DNA of 64,000 nucleotides from Streptomyces asoensis (GTDB lineage Bacteria; Actinomycetota; Actinomycetes; Streptomycetales; Streptomycetaceae), in contig NZ_CP049838.1 in assembly GCF_013085465.1 (NCBI RefSeq), forward strand, positions 6,386,001-6,450,000, in the 5' to 3' direction. Both the position numbers and the translations under genes were made by a program. A model generated the notes under the pieces. The model was given only the letters and a program-made list of their open reading frames with translations, was not told where the DNA came from and did not search any database. Of this stretch, positions 9,440 to 19,411 are shown one piece after another. The first letter of the stretch is position 1. Each line of letters starts with the position of its first letter.

Positions 9440-10684
9440 CTAGTTGCCGATGTTGCCGATGTTGCCGACGTTGTCGATGTTGCCGACCCGCACCGTGAAC
9501 TCGCCCTCGGCGACCCGCGCGCGCAGTGTCTCGGCGGCCGTCACCTCGGCCGGATCCCGGACCACGTGCCCGTCGGCCTTCTGGAGCACCGCGTACCCCC
9601 GCTTCAGCGTCGCGGCCGGCGAGAGTGCCACCACGCGCGCGTGCGTGTGGGTCAGCTCGGAGTCGGCGCGGTCCAGGAGGTGCCCGAGCGTGCGCCGCGA
9701 ACGGTCGACGAGCGAGGAGACGTGATCGGCCCGCTCGTCGATCATCCGGTGCGGATCCTGTATCGCGGGCCGCGCGAGGGCGTGGGCGAGCCCGCGCTCC
9801 TCCCGCTCCAGGAACGCCTGCGCACACCGCCGCGCCCGCCCGCGCAGCATCCGCACCCGCTCCAGTTCCTCGCCGACGTCCGGTACGACCTTCTTCGCGG
9901 CGTCGGTCGGCGTCGAGGCGCGCAGGTCGGCCACGTGGTCGAGCAGTGGATTGTCCGGCTCGTGCCCGATCGCCGAGACGACCGGCGTACGGCAGGCCGC
10001 GACCGCCCTGACCAACTGCTCGTCGGAGAACGGCAGCAGATCCTCCACGCTTCCACCGCCGCGCGCGACGATGATCACGTCCACGTCGTCCAGGCCGTCC
10101 AGCTCCTTCACCGCCTGGACGACCTGGGTCACCGCGTGCACGCCCTGGACGGCGACGTTGCGCACCTCGAAGCGGACGGCGGGCCAGCGGTGCCGGGCGT
10201 TCTCGAGGACGTCCCGCTCGGCGGCGGAGGCCCGTCCGCACACCAGCCCGATGAGCTGCGGCAGGAAGGGCAGCGGCTTCTTCCGGGCGGGGGCGAAGAG
10301 CCCCTCCGCGGCCAGGGACTTCTTCAGCTGCTCCAGCCGCGCCAGCAGCTCACCGACCCCCACCGGCCTTATCTCGACGGCCCGCAGCGACAACTGGCCG
10401 CGCGGCGCGTACCACTCCGGCTTCGCGTGGACGACGACCCGCGCACCCTCGCCGACGACGTCCGCGACCGCGTCGAAGACCTGCCGGTAGCAGGTCACGC
10501 TCACCGAGATGTCGTGCGACGGGTCCCGCAGCGTCAGAAACACCACGCCCGCACCCGGGCGCCGCGACAACTGGGTGATCTGCCCCTCGACCCACACCGC
10601 GCCGAGCCGGTCGATCCAGCTTCCGATGAGCCGCGAGACCTCGCCGACGGGCAGCGGGGCGTCCGCGGACGTGTTCACAGCCAT
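9440..10684 (-). CDS. xseA: Exodeoxyribonuclease VII large subunit
   Basis: The 414-residue catalytic subunit of exonuclease VII. It has an N-terminal OB fold ([38 protein letters not shown]) and a catalytic region with [57 protein letters not shown] and [21 protein letters not shown] helical C-terminal part includes [13 protein letters not shown]. The start is set at ATG 10684 ([12 protein letters not shown]). The C-terminus is unusual: it ends in [15 protein letters not shown], encoded by five tandem 9-bp units directly before the stop, so a minisatellite has grown into the coding end. It pairs with xseB in a two-gene unit. Confidence 0.95.
   Translation of the reverse strand: MAVNTSADAPLPVGEVSRLIGSWIDRLGAVWVEGQITQLSRRPGAGVVFLTLRDPSHDISVSVTCYRQVFDAVADVVGEGARVVVHAKPEWYAPRGQLSLRAVEIRPVGVGELLARLEQLKKSLAAEGLFAPARKKPLPFLPQLIGLVCGRASAAERDVLENARHRWPAVRFEVRNVAVQGVHAVTQVVQAVKELDGLDDVDVIIVARGGGSVEDLLPFSDEQLVRAVAACRTPVVSAIGHEPDNPLLDHVADLRASTPTDAAKKVVPDVGEELERVRMLRGRARRCAQAFLEREERGLAHALARPAIQDPHRMIDERADHVSSLVDRSRRTLGHLLDRADSELTHTHARVVALSPAATLKRGYAVLQKADGHVVRDPAEVTAAETLRARVAEGEFTVRVGNIDNVGNIGNIGN
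9443..9487 (-). repeat. 9-bp tandem repeat at the 3' end of xseA
   Basis: Five contiguous copies of GTTGCCGAT or one-base variants lie directly inside the xseA stop codon. They encode a Gly-Asn-Ile/Val repeat tail. Confidence 0.9.
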
Positions 10685-10896
10685 GCGCCCGAGCGTATCG
10701 GCCACTACCGACAATCCGGGGGTCCTCGCCCCCGGGACAGGAAGGGCGGGGGCCGGGGAAAGGGGAGGCAGGGCGGTGGCGGACTCCCTGGGCGGCGGAC
10801 TCCCTGTCCCGGGGGCCCCGACCGTCCACGCTGCGCGACCGGTCTCCCCCGAGCGGTGATCTCCGACCCCTCGGGCGCGGCCTTACGATGGGACGC

Positions 10897-11943
10897 ATGA
10901 CTGCTTCGCCTGGCCGCCGCCGTGTCCTGCTCGCCGCCCCCCGGGGCTACTGCGCGGGCGTCGACCGTGCCGTGATCGCCGTCGAGAAGGCCCTGGAGCA
11001 GTACGGGGCGCCGGTCTACGTCCGGCACGAGATCGTCCACAACAAGTACGTCGTGCAGACCCTGGAGCGGAAGGGCGCCGTCTTCGTCGAGCGGACCGAC
11101 GAGGTCCCGCCGGGCAACATCGTCATGTTCTCCGCGCACGGTGTCGCCCCCGTCGTCCACGAGGAGGCCGCGCGCGGCCGACTGGCCACGATCGACGCGA
11201 CCTGCCCCCTGGTCACCAAGGTCCACAAGGAAGCCGTCCGCTTCGCCAGCGAGGACTACGACATCCTCCTGATCGGGCACGAGGGCCACGAAGAGGTCAT
11301 CGGCACCTCCGGCGAGGCCCCCGAGCACATCCAGCTCGTCGACGGTCCCGAGGACGTCGCCAAGGTGGAGGTCCGCGACCCCTCGAAGATCGTGTGGCTC
11401 TCCCAGACCACCCTCTCGGTCGACGAGACCATGGAGACGGTCGACGCCCTCAAGGAGAAGTTCCCGCAGCTCATCTCCCCGCCCAGCGACGACATCTGCT
11501 ACGCCACGCAGAACCGTCAGCTCGCGGTGAAGCAGATGGGCGCGGAGGCGGAGCTGGTGATCGTGGTCGGCTCCCGCAACTCCTCCAACTCCAAGCGGCT
11601 CGTCGAGGTCGCCAAGCTCGCCGGGTCCCGCGAGGCCTACCTGGTCGACTTCGCGAGCGAGATCGACGAGGCGTGGCTGGAGGGCGTGACCACGGTGGGC
11701 GTCACCTCCGGCGCCTCCGTCCCGGAGGTCCTCGTCGAAGAGGTCCTGGCCTGGCTCACCGAGCGCGGCTACGGGGACGTCGAGCTCGTCAAGGCGGCCG
11801 AGGAGCACATCACCTTCTCGCTGCCCAAGGAGCTCCGCCGTGACCTGCGCGAGGAGGCGGCGGCACTGGCGGCCGAGCGGGGCGGCAGCGGTACGGCGGC
11901 CGAGGCGGCGTCCGACGCGGTGGCCGGTCCTGCGGACAGCTGA
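10897..11943 (+). CDS. ispH: 4-hydroxy-3-methylbut-2-enyl diphosphate reductase
   Basis: This is the last enzyme of the MEP pathway. It reduces HMBPP to IPP and DMAPP with a [4Fe-4S] cluster. The 348-residue protein shows the three ligand cysteines: C19 in [13 protein letters not shown]103 in [11 protein letters not shown] and C201 in [11 protein letters not shown]. Conserved histidine and substrate segments ([56 protein letters not shown]) are also present. The start ATGACTGCTTCG at 10897 is preferred over ATG 10888. The final 25 residues are Ala/Gly-rich and variable. It is divergent from xseA and followed by ppgK in the same direction. Confidence 0.96.
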   Translation: MTASPGRRRVLLAAPRGYCAGVDRAVIAVEKALEQYGAPVYVRHEIVHNKYVVQTLERKGAVFVERTDEVPPGNIVMFSAHGVAPVVHEEAARGRLATIDATCPLVTKVHKEAVRFASEDYDILLIGHEGHEEVIGTSGEAPEHIQLVDGPEDVAKVEVRDPSKIVWLSQTTLSVDETMETVDALKEKFPQLISPPSDDICYATQNRQLAVKQMGAEAELVIVVGSRNSSNSKRLVEVAKLAGSREAYLVDFASEIDEAWLEGVTTVGVTSGASVPEVLVEEVLAWLTERGYGDVELVKAAEEHITFSLPKELRRDLREEAAALAAERGGSGTAAEAASDAVAGPADS

Positions 11944-11992
11944 CCGGCACCTCGGCCGCGTGACTGTCCGTCGACCGTCGTAACGTAGGGCC

Positions 11993-12739
11993 ATGCAGAT
12001 CTTCGGCGTGGACATCGGCGGCTCCGGGATCAAGGGCGCCCCGGTGGATTTGGACAGGGGCGACCTGGCTCAGGAGCGTCACAAAGTGCTCACCCCGCAC
12101 CCGGCCACGCCCGAGAGCGTGGCCGACGGTGTGCGGCAGGTCGTCGAGCACTTCGAGTGGACGGGACCGGTGGGCCTGACCTTCCCGGGCGTGGTCACCG
12201 GCGGCTCCACGATCCGTACGGCGGCCAACGTCGACAAGAGCTGGATCGACACGGACGCGCGTGCCCTCTTCAGCGAGCGGCTGGGCGGCCTGCCGGTGAC
12301 GGTGGTCAACGACGCGGACGCGGCGGGCGTCGCGGAGGTGTCCTTCGGCGCCGGCCGCGACCGCAGCGGCACGGTGATCCTGCTGACGTTCGGTACGGGC
12401 ATCGGCAGCGCCCTCTTCGTCGACGGCGTCCTCGTCCCCAACACCGAGCTCGGCCACCTGGAGCTGCACGGGCACGACGCCGAGAAGCGCGCCTCCAGCA
12501 AGGCCAAGGAGGACGGCGAGCTTACCTGGGAGCACTGGGCCCGCAGGGTCACGAAGTACCTCGCCCACGTCGAGATGCTCTTCTCGCCCGAGCTGTTCGT
12601 CATCGGCGGCGGCGTCAGCCGCAAGGCCGACAAGTTCCTGCACCTCATCGAGGGCATCCGGGCGGAGATCGTGCCGGCCCAGTTGCTGAACAACGCGGGC
12701 ATCGTGGGAGCGGCGATGCGGGCGGCGAAGGGGGACTAG
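11993..12739 (+). CDS. ppgK: Polyphosphate glucokinase (ROK family)
   Basis: It phosphorylates glucose using inorganic polyphosphate (and usually ATP). The 248-residue protein has the N-terminal phosphate loop [16 protein letters not shown], the sugar-binding region [39 protein letters not shown] and [20 protein letters not shown]. The last is the PpgK-specific stretch before the ROK E/H signature. [12 protein letters not shown] lies near the end. Length fits bacterial PpgK. It follows ispH by 49 bases. Confidence 0.95.
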   Translation: MQIFGVDIGGSGIKGAPVDLDRGDLAQERHKVLTPHPATPESVADGVRQVVEHFEWTGPVGLTFPGVVTGGSTIRTAANVDKSWIDTDARALFSERLGGLPVTVVNDADAAGVAEVSFGAGRDRSGTVILLTFGTGIGSALFVDGVLVPNTELGHLELHGHDAEKRASSKAKEDGELTWEHWARRVTKYLAHVEMLFSPELFVIGGGVSRKADKFLHLIEGIRAEIVPAQLLNNAGIVGAAMRAAKGD

Positions 12740-12744
12740 CCCCG

Positions 12745-12945
12745 AGCCTGCCCGGGAGCCCGGCGGCCCGGTAGGCCGGCCCGGGAGCCCGGCGGCCCGG
12801 TAGGAGCCCGGGAGCCCGGTAGCCCGGTAGCCAGGCCTGGCCCGGTGGCCCGGTGGCTCGGCCCTGCCCGGTGACCCGGTAGCCCGGTTCGGTAGCCGGG
12901 TGGCTCGGTGGCCCGGTGGCGGTGGTCCGGCGACCTGCCGTCGGC
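12745..12945. repeat. Degenerate GCCCGGTAG minisatellite
   Basis: About 200 bases between ppgK and the oppositely oriented DUF6542 gene are made of variants of GCCCGGTAG, GCCCGGTGGC and GGGAGCCCGGCGGCCCGGTAG. Copies differ, so it is an old or actively rearranging array. No gene lies in this stretch. Confidence 0.8.
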
Positions 12946-12967
12946 GACGGCAGACGGCGGCTAGCGG

Positions 12968-13606
12968 CTAGCGGCGGTTCGCGGTCTGTCGGCGGGCCGC
13001 CGCCCGGCGCAGTCCGCGTGCCAGGATGACCGCTCCCGCCACGAGCGTCCCGGCGTACAGCCAGCCGACCTGGGTGGCCAGCGCCGTCACCAGCCCCATC
13101 AGCCGCGCCCCGATGCCGTTCCCGCCCTCGGACAGGGGCAGCAGCCCCACGGCGAAGGCGATCGGCGCGACCACCGGCGCGGACAGCAGGTCGCCCCCGC
13201 GCACCCACAGGGCGGTCAGCAGGCACACGGGCAGGAACAGCACGCTGTACACCGTCAGCGAGGCACCGAACAGCAGCTCGTCCAGGCAGCCGATCACGAA
13301 CATCAGCACCCCGCTGAACAGCCCGCCGCCGAGCCCGGTGAGCCGGGGGTTCGGCATCCGGCGCACCGTCCGCACCGTCCGCTCCAGGGGCGGCGCGGGC
13401 CGTCGCCCGGTGGAGGCGGGACGGGGACCGCCGGAGCGCGGGGCGCCGGCCCGGGCGGGGCCGCCCGCCGGGCGAGGCTGCTTGCGGTCTGACTCCCGGC
13501 CCGGCTCCCGGCTTGCTTCCCGGCCTCCCTGGGGCGGCAGGGGCGGCAGGGGTGGTGTGTCGCGGCGGGTGCCTTGGGCCGGGGGGCGCGTCCTGTGTTG
13601 CTCCAC
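12968..13606 (-). CDS. DUF6542-type membrane protein with proline-rich N-terminus
   Basis: A 212-residue protein. Residues 1-80 are a disordered Pro/Arg/Gly-rich segment (TPPLPPLPPQGG). Four hydrophobic helices follow, starting at LTGLGGGLFSGVLMFVIGCL and including TVYSVLFLPVCLLTALWV, SAPVVAPIAFAVGLLPLS and VGWLYAGTLVAGAVILARGL. The helix-loop pattern with a conserved Asp-Glu between helices 1 and 2 fits DUF6542 proteins that sit beside ychF in actinomycetes. Function unknown. It begins with GTG and is divergent from ychF. Confidence 0.85.
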   Translation of the reverse strand: MEQHRTRPPAQGTRRDTPPLPPLPPQGGREASREPGRESDRKQPRPAGGPARAGAPRSGGPRPASTGRRPAPPLERTVRTVRRMPNPRLTGLGGGLFSGVLMFVIGCLDELLFGASLTVYSVLFLPVCLLTALWVRGGDLLSAPVVAPIAFAVGLLPLSEGGNGIGARLMGLVTALATQVGWLYAGTLVAGAVILARGLRRAAARRQTANRR

Positions 13607-13803
13607 TGGACCAACTTAGGTCGGTTTATGTGCCGAATCGGGTGTCGGACACGCCGTGGGGCGGAGCTTGGCCATGCGTTCGACAGGTCCGCCGGGGCGG
13701 CGCCGGGCACGCCGTAAACTGGGGGACCGGTCAGCTCTCTGGCCCCTGGCCCTCTCACTTCGGGAACTGGCCCTCCGGCCCTCTCACCACGGGAAGTCGC
13801 AAC

Positions 13804-14892
13804 GTGTCGCTCACGATCGGAATCGTCGGTCTGCCGAATGTCGGCAAGTCGACCCTGTTCAACGCCCTGACCAAGAACGACGTGCTGGCGGCCAACTACC
13901 CGTTCGCCACGATCGAGCCGAACGTCGGCGTGGTCGGCGTCCCGGACGCCCGCCTCACGAAGCTGGCCGAGATCTTCTCCTCGCAGCGGATCCTCCCGGC
14001 GACGGTGGACTTCGTCGACATCGCCGGCATCGTGAAGGGCGCTTCGGAGGGCGAGGGCCTCGGCAACAAGTTCCTCGCGAACATCCGCGAGTCCGACGCG
14101 ATCTGCCAGGTCATCCGCGCCTTCAAGGACGAGAACGTCGTCCATGTCGACGGCAAGGTCTCGCCCAAGGACGACATCGAGACGATCAACACGGAGCTGA
14201 TCCTCGCGGACCTCCAGACGATCGAGAAGGTCCTGCCGCGTCTCCAGAAGGAGTCGCGGATCAAGAAGGAGGTCGCGGCGAAGGTCGCGGCGGTCGAGGC
14301 GGCGAAGGAGATCCTGGAGAAGGGCGACACCCTCTTCTCCGCGGGCATCGTCCAGGGCTCCGGGCGCGAGGAGCTCCTGCACGACCTGCACCTGCTCACC
14401 ACCAAGCCCTTCCTGTACGTCTTCAACGTCGACGAGGACGAGCTGGTCGACGAGGACTTCAAGGCCGAGCAGAGCGCGCTGGTCGCCCCCGCCGAGGCGA
14501 TCTTCCTCAACGCCAAGCTGGAGCAGGACCTCGCCGAGCTGGACGAGGAGGACGCGATGGAGCTGCTGGAGTCGGTCGGCGCCGAGGAGCCCGGCCTCGC
14601 CACCCTCGCCCGCGTCGGCTTCAACACCCTCGGCCTCCAGACGTACCTCACGGCCGGCCCCAAGGAGTCCCGCGCCTGGACCATCAAGAAGGGCGCCACC
14701 GCACCCGAGGCCGCCGGTGTCATCCACACCGACTTCCAGAAGGGCTTCATCAAGGCGGAGGTCATCTCCTTCGCCGACCTGGTGGAGACCGGCTCGGTCG
14801 CCGAGGCCCGAGCCAAGGGCAAGGCCCGTATGGAAGGCAAGGACTACGTCATGCAGGACGGCGACGTGGTGGAGTTCCGCTTCAACGTCTAA
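13804..14892 (+). CDS. ychF: Redox-regulated ATPase YchF (Obg family)
   Basis: A 362-residue YchF/OLA1 ATPase, a ribosome-associated P-loop protein. It has the G1 motif IVGLPNVGKSTLFNAL, the G3 motif DIAGIVKGASEGEGLGNKFL, a coiled-coil insertion (KESRIKKEVAAKVAAVEAAK) and the specificity motif in the NVDEDE region. The C-terminal TGS domain follows (QTYLTAGPKESRAWT, GVIHTDFQKGFIKAEVISFA, GKDYVMQDGDVVEFRFNV). GTG 13804 (VSLTIGIVG) gives exactly the family length. It is the last clearly core gene before about 47 kb of accessory DNA. Confidence 0.96.
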   Translation: MSLTIGIVGLPNVGKSTLFNALTKNDVLAANYPFATIEPNVGVVGVPDARLTKLAEIFSSQRILPATVDFVDIAGIVKGASEGEGLGNKFLANIRESDAICQVIRAFKDENVVHVDGKVSPKDDIETINTELILADLQTIEKVLPRLQKESRIKKEVAAKVAAVEAAKEILEKGDTLFSAGIVQGSGREELLHDLHLLTTKPFLYVFNVDEDELVDEDFKAEQSALVAPAEAIFLNAKLEQDLAELDEEDAMELLESVGAEEPGLATLARVGFNTLGLQTYLTAGPKESRAWTIKKGATAPEAAGVIHTDFQKGFIKAEVISFADLVETGSVAEARAKGKARMEGKDYVMQDGDVVEFRFNV

Positions 14893-14966
14893 TACGTTCG
14901 GCGAAAGGCCGTCTGACCTGCGACGGAGCGGGTTGGGCGGCCTTTGCGGTCCGCGCAGAGTCCGCA

Positions 14967-14990
14967 GCGCGCTGACTTCGGTCAGTGCGC
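14967..14990. terminator. UUCG-loop hairpin between ychF and integrase pseudogene
   Basis: GCGCGCTGAC pairs with GTCAGTGCGC (one G-T pair) around the stable tetraloop TTCG. It can end both ychF and the convergent integrase remnant. Confidence 0.65.
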
Positions 14991-15000
14991 GGGGGAGCGG

Positions 15001-16112
15001 CTACGCCGCTTCGTCGACCTGTGGCTGGGCATTGGCGGACTGGTCCGCGTACGCCTTGTCGACGGCGGCCCGGGTCCGCTCCTCGGAGTCGGGCCACAGG
15101 TGGGTGTAGATGTTCAGCGTCATGGCCGCGTTGGTGTGGCCGAGGCGCTCGGAGACGTCTTCACGGACTCGCCGTGCTTGATCAGCAGGCTGGCGTAGTG
15201 GTGCCGGAGGGCGTGGGGTCCGGTGCCCTTCGCTATGCTGGCCTTCGCGTAGGCGGGCCGCCAGGAGGCGTCCATGAAGTGCGTGTAGACCACGGGTCCG
15301 CCTTGCGGCGCCGTGAAGATCCAGCCTTCGGGCCCATCGGCGGGGAAGTCCCGCAGGTGGGCCTTCATCGCATCCACCGCCATGCGAGGGAGCGGGACCG
15401 TGCGGTGCGAGCGAGCGGTCTTGGGCGGGCAGACGTACACGCCGTGCTTGGCGGTCTGCTGGATCTGCTACTCGACCGAGACAGTCGCGTGCAGCAGGTC
15501 CACGTGCCGGAGCTGGAGACCGAAGAGCTCGCCGGGGCGGAGCCCGGTGGCCGCGCCGAGCAGCACGAGGCACTTTGCGGGTATCTCCTCGGACAGCGTC
15601 CGCACCTGCTCGACGGCCAAAGGCACGATCTTCTTCCGGGGCACCGAGGGCAGTTTCGCCTCGGCGCACGGGTTGTGGGGGATCATCCGGTCACGGACGG
15701 CCGCCCGGAAGACGGCGTTGACCGTGTTGAAGACCGTCCGTGAGGTGCTGGCGGCCAGCCCGTGCGTGGTAGTCAGGCTGGTGACCCAGCTCTGTACATC
15801 GCCGGGCTTGATGGCGCCGAGTGCCCGCTTCTCCCAGGCCGGGTAGACGTAGCAGCGCAGGTGCTGGGCCACCGCCTTGGCCGTGGAAGGTCGGTGCGGC
15901 TGGATGGCCCGCCATTCCTCCGCGTACTCCTTGAAGGGCCTTTTCGCCGATCGCGGGTCGATGTACTGACCGGTGACCAGGCTGGTCGTAACCTCGTCGA
16001 TCCACCGTTGGGCGTCGATCTTGCGGTCGAAGTGGCGGGCGTGCTCCTTGCCGTCGAGGTCGCGGTAGCGGGCTCGCCATTTGCCGTTGGGGCGCTTCTG
16101 GATGTTGGCCAA
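15001..16112 (-). pseudogene. Tyrosine-recombinase integrase, broken
   Basis: This encodes a phage/AICE-type tyrosine integrase of about 370 residues. The Arm-type N-terminus is intact (MANIQKRPNGKWRARYRDLD, then the core-binding domain) up to GAATGLRPGELFGLQLRHVD, which holds the first catalytic Arg. Right after HATVSVE a TAG at 15468-15470 stops translation. The same frame then continues QIQQTAKHGVYVCPPKTARS through HALRHHYASLLIKHGESVKT. About 15155-15158 one base is missing, and the sequence shifts to another frame that reads VSERLGHTNAAMTLNIYTHL. That stretch includes the expected catalytic Tyr. Two independent lesions mean it cannot make an active integrase. No excisionase is visible upstream. 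Confidence 0.9.
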
Positions 16113-16201
16113 GTGGCTTCTCCTTCGTGTCGGTTGTCAGTAGTGGCCACCGTCCTCGATGTCGCTGCTGAGCGTGCGAGCGTCCCGCTCGTCGCCCGAA
16201 G

Positions 16202-16750
16202 ATGCCCGTCGAGGACCGCGCCGCCGATACGTGGGAGCCGCTGGTCATCGTCGCCGACCTCGCCGGTGGGAAGTGGCCCGCGCGGGCACGTGCCGCCTGT
16301 CTGACGATGACGCGCAGCGAGGTGGTCCAGGATGAGCAGACGACGCTGAAGACGCGGTTGCTGCGTGACATCCGCCGCGTCTTCGACCAGGAGGACGGCA
16401 GGGAGGCTCTGCGCAGTCAGGACCTGCTCGCCGTGCCCATCCAGGACGCCGAGGCTCCGTGGGCGGAGTCCGGCACGAAGGGCCTGAACGCTTACCACCC
16501 GGCGAATCTGCTGCGTGACTTCGGTATCAGCCCAGCCAACTACCGGTTCGAGAACGGCAGGCAGGCTAAGGCGTACGCCCGCAACCAGTTCGTGGACGCC
16601 TGGGCCCGCTACTGCCCTGACCCCGTGCCATCGGTACCCACCGCCGAGTTCCTGGCACGTCCGACCCGAAGTAGGCCGCCCGTTCCTCCGTCCGGGACGC
16701 TGCCCACTGGCCCGCCGGGAGGGCCCGCAGGCCCCAGGCCCACTCGCTGA
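16202..16750 (+). pseudogene. DUF3631 C-terminal fragment (element replication protein remnant)
   Basis: The frame opens with MPVEDRAADTWEPLVIVADL AGG and contains LSQDLL-like and AWAESGTKGLNAYHPANLL, FGISPANYRFENGRQAKAYA. This is the C-terminal DUF3631 region of the DNA primase/helicase-like proteins of actinomycete integrative elements. Several hundred N-terminal residues including the ATPase part are absent; the sequence just upstream belongs to the integrase promoter side. The final 40 residues are Pro-rich. I call it a fragment rather than a functional short gene, although an ATG is present. Confidence 0.7.
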
Positions 16751-16766
16751 CACCAGGTCCGCAGCA

Positions 16767-16896
16767 ATCCGTCGCATCCGTCCCCGCGCAGGTCAGCGCG
16801 GGGACGGATCTCCTCGCCGTTACGGATCACTCCGTACCTGCGGCCGTCTGCGTACCTGCGCTGACCAGCCACGGGACGGATGCGACGGATGCGACG
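16767..16896. other. Nested inverted repeats upstream of mobilisation genes (oriT/ori-like)
   Basis: ATCCGTCGCATCCGTCCC at the left is mirrored by GGGACGGATGCGACGGAT at 16873-16890, which is itself partly tandem (CGGATGCGA twice). Between them GTCCCCGCGC (16780-16789) and GCGCGGGGAC (16796-16805) form a 10-bp stem around AGGTCA. Such structure just upstream of mobC/relaxase genes is where an oriT, or a replication site for the DUF3631 protein, would be expected. No nick consensus is recognised. Confidence 0.4.
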
Positions 16897-16930
16897 AGGC
16901 CCCACCTCACACGACCGACGGAGCACCACC

Positions 16931-17245
16931 ATGCCCGAATCGAACGCCGACGACACCACCTCCCGCCGCCGCAGGAAGCTGTTCAGGCTCACCCGACAAC
17001 CGGCAGCAAGCTGGAGCGAACGAGCCTCTAACGAGGCTTCGTCCGCGCTTGCCCCCGCCCCAGGGATGGCGGAGGACAAGACCGAGCGCCAGGGGGAGCC
17101 CGAGCCGGAGGAGGAGGTGGCCGAGGGCTCCTGCCAGCCCGCAGCCGACTCCGTAGGTCCCAGCAATTCGCCGACCGATGTCGCATTGCTCGTCGAGCAG
17201 CCCCCTGGCGGGATCTCGACGCCCCCGTCCTGCCCGCGCAGATGA
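16931..17245 (+). CDS. Hypothetical acidic protein upstream of MobC-like gene
   Basis: A 104-residue ORF (MPESNADDTTSRRRRKLFRL...) whose stop overlaps the next ATG by four bases (ATGA), suggesting coupling. The N-terminus is basic (RRRRKLFRLTRQP), and the rest is rich in Glu, Pro, Ser and Ala with no fold signature. It resembles the variable leader of mobilisation accessory proteins. It may be a degraded MobC N-terminus, since basic stretches of this type usually precede a ribbon-helix-helix. Unrecognised otherwise. Confidence 0.45.
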   Translation: MPESNADDTTSRRRRKLFRLTRQPAASWSERASNEASSALAPAPGMAEDKTERQGEPEPEEEVAEGSCQPAADSVGPSNSPTDVALLVEQPPGGISTPPSCPRR

Positions 17246-17637
17246 ACCGCAAGCGCACTGTGGAGAAGCGCGCCCAGGAGAAGACCATCCGCTTCACGCG
17301 CACCGCGGTCCAGGTGATCAGCGCCGCCGCTCACCAGCGCGGTCAGAGGTTCGCCGGGTTCGTCGGGGACGCGGCCCTGGCTGTTGCGCAGGGCAAAGCG
17401 GGGATGGTCGGCAGTCCGGAGGACGATCCTCTGCGCCCGCTGATCGAGGCCGTCGAGGCACATACGGTCGCGCTGAACCGCATCGGCGGCAACCTCAACA
17501 AGATCACCACAGCCATCAACCGAGGAACCGTGTCCGAGCGCGCCGAGGCGGTTCTCGACCGCGTCGAGCGAGCAGCACAGAACCGCTTCCACCTCATCGA
17601 CCAGCTCCTGTCGGAAGGCACGGCTCATGGTTCCTGA
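17242..17637 (+). CDS. MobC-like relaxosome accessory protein
   Basis: A 131-residue protein with an N-terminal ribbon-helix-helix-like segment (EKTIRFTRTAVQVISAAAHQ) and the C-terminal MobC motif (VALNRIGGNLNKITTAINRG). MobC proteins bind oriT and help the relaxase nick DNA. It overlaps the relaxase start by 11 bases, the usual mobC-mobA arrangement. The gene looks intact although its relaxase partner is broken. Confidence 0.8.
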   Translation: MNRKRTVEKRAQEKTIRFTRTAVQVISAAAHQRGQRFAGFVGDAALAVAQGKAGMVGSPEDDPLRPLIEAVEAHTVALNRIGGNLNKITTAINRGTVSERAEAVLDRVERAAQNRFHLIDQLLSEGTAHGS

Positions 17638-19295
17638 CGTCTCCACGGGTTCCGACAGCCACGGACTGATCGCCTACCTCTTCGGCCCCGGCCGCCGCGA
17701 CGAGCACACCAACCGGCCGGCGCTCCCGACCCTGGCCGCGACCCGGCAGCCACCTACTCCCAGCTCGCCAGGCGACTCGACCACCACGTCGACCTGCGCG
17801 CCCGCGAGCTGGGCGGCAGGAAGCCAGCGCAGCACGTCTGGCACTGCCCGGTCCGCACCGCGCCCGGCGACCGCTACCTCACCGACGCCGAGTGGAGTGG
17901 GCCGAGGTCGCCCACCGCGTCGTGCACGCCACGGGCATCGCCCCCGACGGCGACGAGAAGGCATGCCGATGGATCGCGGTCCGTCACGCCGACGTCCACA
18001 TCCACATCATGGCCACCACCGTCCGCGCCGACGGACGCCGCCCACGCACCCACCAGGACGGCCGACGGGCCCAGGCCGAGTGCCGCAGGATCGAGACCGA
18101 GTTCGGCCTGCGCCGCCTGAAGTCCGGTGACCTCACCGCGCCCCGCACCCCCACCGGCGCCGAACGCGCCAAAGCCGAGCGCCAGGGGCAGTCGGTGACG
18201 GCACGGCACTGGCTGCGCGAGCGGGCGTACGCGGTCGCCGCCGCCGCGCACACGGAGGCCGACTACTTCACCGTGCTTCAGTCGCTAGGCGTCATGGTCA
18301 AGACACGCCTCGGCCCCGAGAGCGGCGACGTGATCGGCTACAGCCTCGCCGCACCCGGCGACACCAACAGCGCTGGCGAGCCCGTCTGGTACGGCGGATC
18401 GAAGCTCGCCCCCGACCTCTCCATCAACCGCCTCCGCGAGCGCCTCCCCAACCAGGAGAAGGTCGACTGCCTCTGCTTCGCGGCGGACCTCGCCGAGCCG
18501 TGGCAGCACACCATCGCCGCGATACAGACGGCGCGCATCGCCCTCGACTCCGACGACGATGCCGCAGCCCAGGCCCACCTCGCCGCCTTCGGCGACGCCC
18601 TCTACAACATCGCCAGCGCCACACTCGGCCCGCACCGTGCAGAGCTACGCGCAGCCGCCACAGCGTTCAACCGCGCCCGCCGATCCGCCACCCGCGCGGA
18701 CCACCAAGCAGCCCACGCCCTATGCCAAGCCGCCAAGGAACTCACCTACGCCTCCACCGGACCGGGCGGACTCGCCATCGCCCTGTTCTTCGCCACTGTG
18801 CACCTGACCCGTGCCGCCGCGAAGTGGCACGAGCAGCGAGGTCACGAACAGCAGGCCGCAGCAGCAGACGAAGCCTTCCGCCACCTCCAGGCCGGCTACC
18901 AGCAGGCCGCCAGTCCCGTCCTAGCAGACCTGACCCGCCGCGCCCCACGAGCCGAAACCGCCCGCCGCTTCGAGCAGGACCTTCGCGCAGCCCTCCCCGC
19001 CCACGCCGACCGCATCATGGCCGACCCCTCCTGGCCTGCGCTGACCACCACCCTCGCCCGCGCCGACTCGGAGGGCCACAACACTCGCCGTCTCCTGGCC
19101 GAGGTGGGCACCCAGCGCGAGCTCTCCAGCGCCGAGTGCCCTGCCGAGGTCCTCAACTGGCGCATCATCGCCCAGCCGAACCGACGCACCCAAGCGGCTC
19201 GGAGCCGAAGCAGCATTAGCAAAACGTCGTCCGTGTCCGTCGCACCACGTGCCTCGGCCTCGCCAGTTACTAGGAAGTCATCTCGTTTGGCGTGA
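17627..19295 (+). pseudogene. Relaxase/mobilisation nuclease, frameshifted twice
   Basis: It begins MVPDVSTGSDSHGLIAYLFGPG as in actinomycete MobA-type relaxases. At about 17725 the family sequence moves to another frame (GAPDPGRDPAATYSQLARRL and on to APGDRYLTDAEW). At 17891-17900 AGTGG is tandemly duplicated, and this shifts the frame again. The rest continues from AEVAHRVVHATGIAPDGDEK and includes the metal-binding HADVHIHIMATTVRADG. A long helical C-terminus runs to 19295. The final 35 residues (after VLNWRIIAQ) look unlike the family and may be a 3' replacement. The protein cannot be made in one piece. Confidence 0.85.
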
Positions 19296-19411
19296 TCTTG
19301 CGGGAGCATTAGCTGCCAACGATCGTTGACCGTCTCGTAACGACGTCGGGCTGCACACGGACCCAACGGCCCCCGGCTTTGGGTCGCCAACGCCGACATA
19401 AGGAGGATTCC

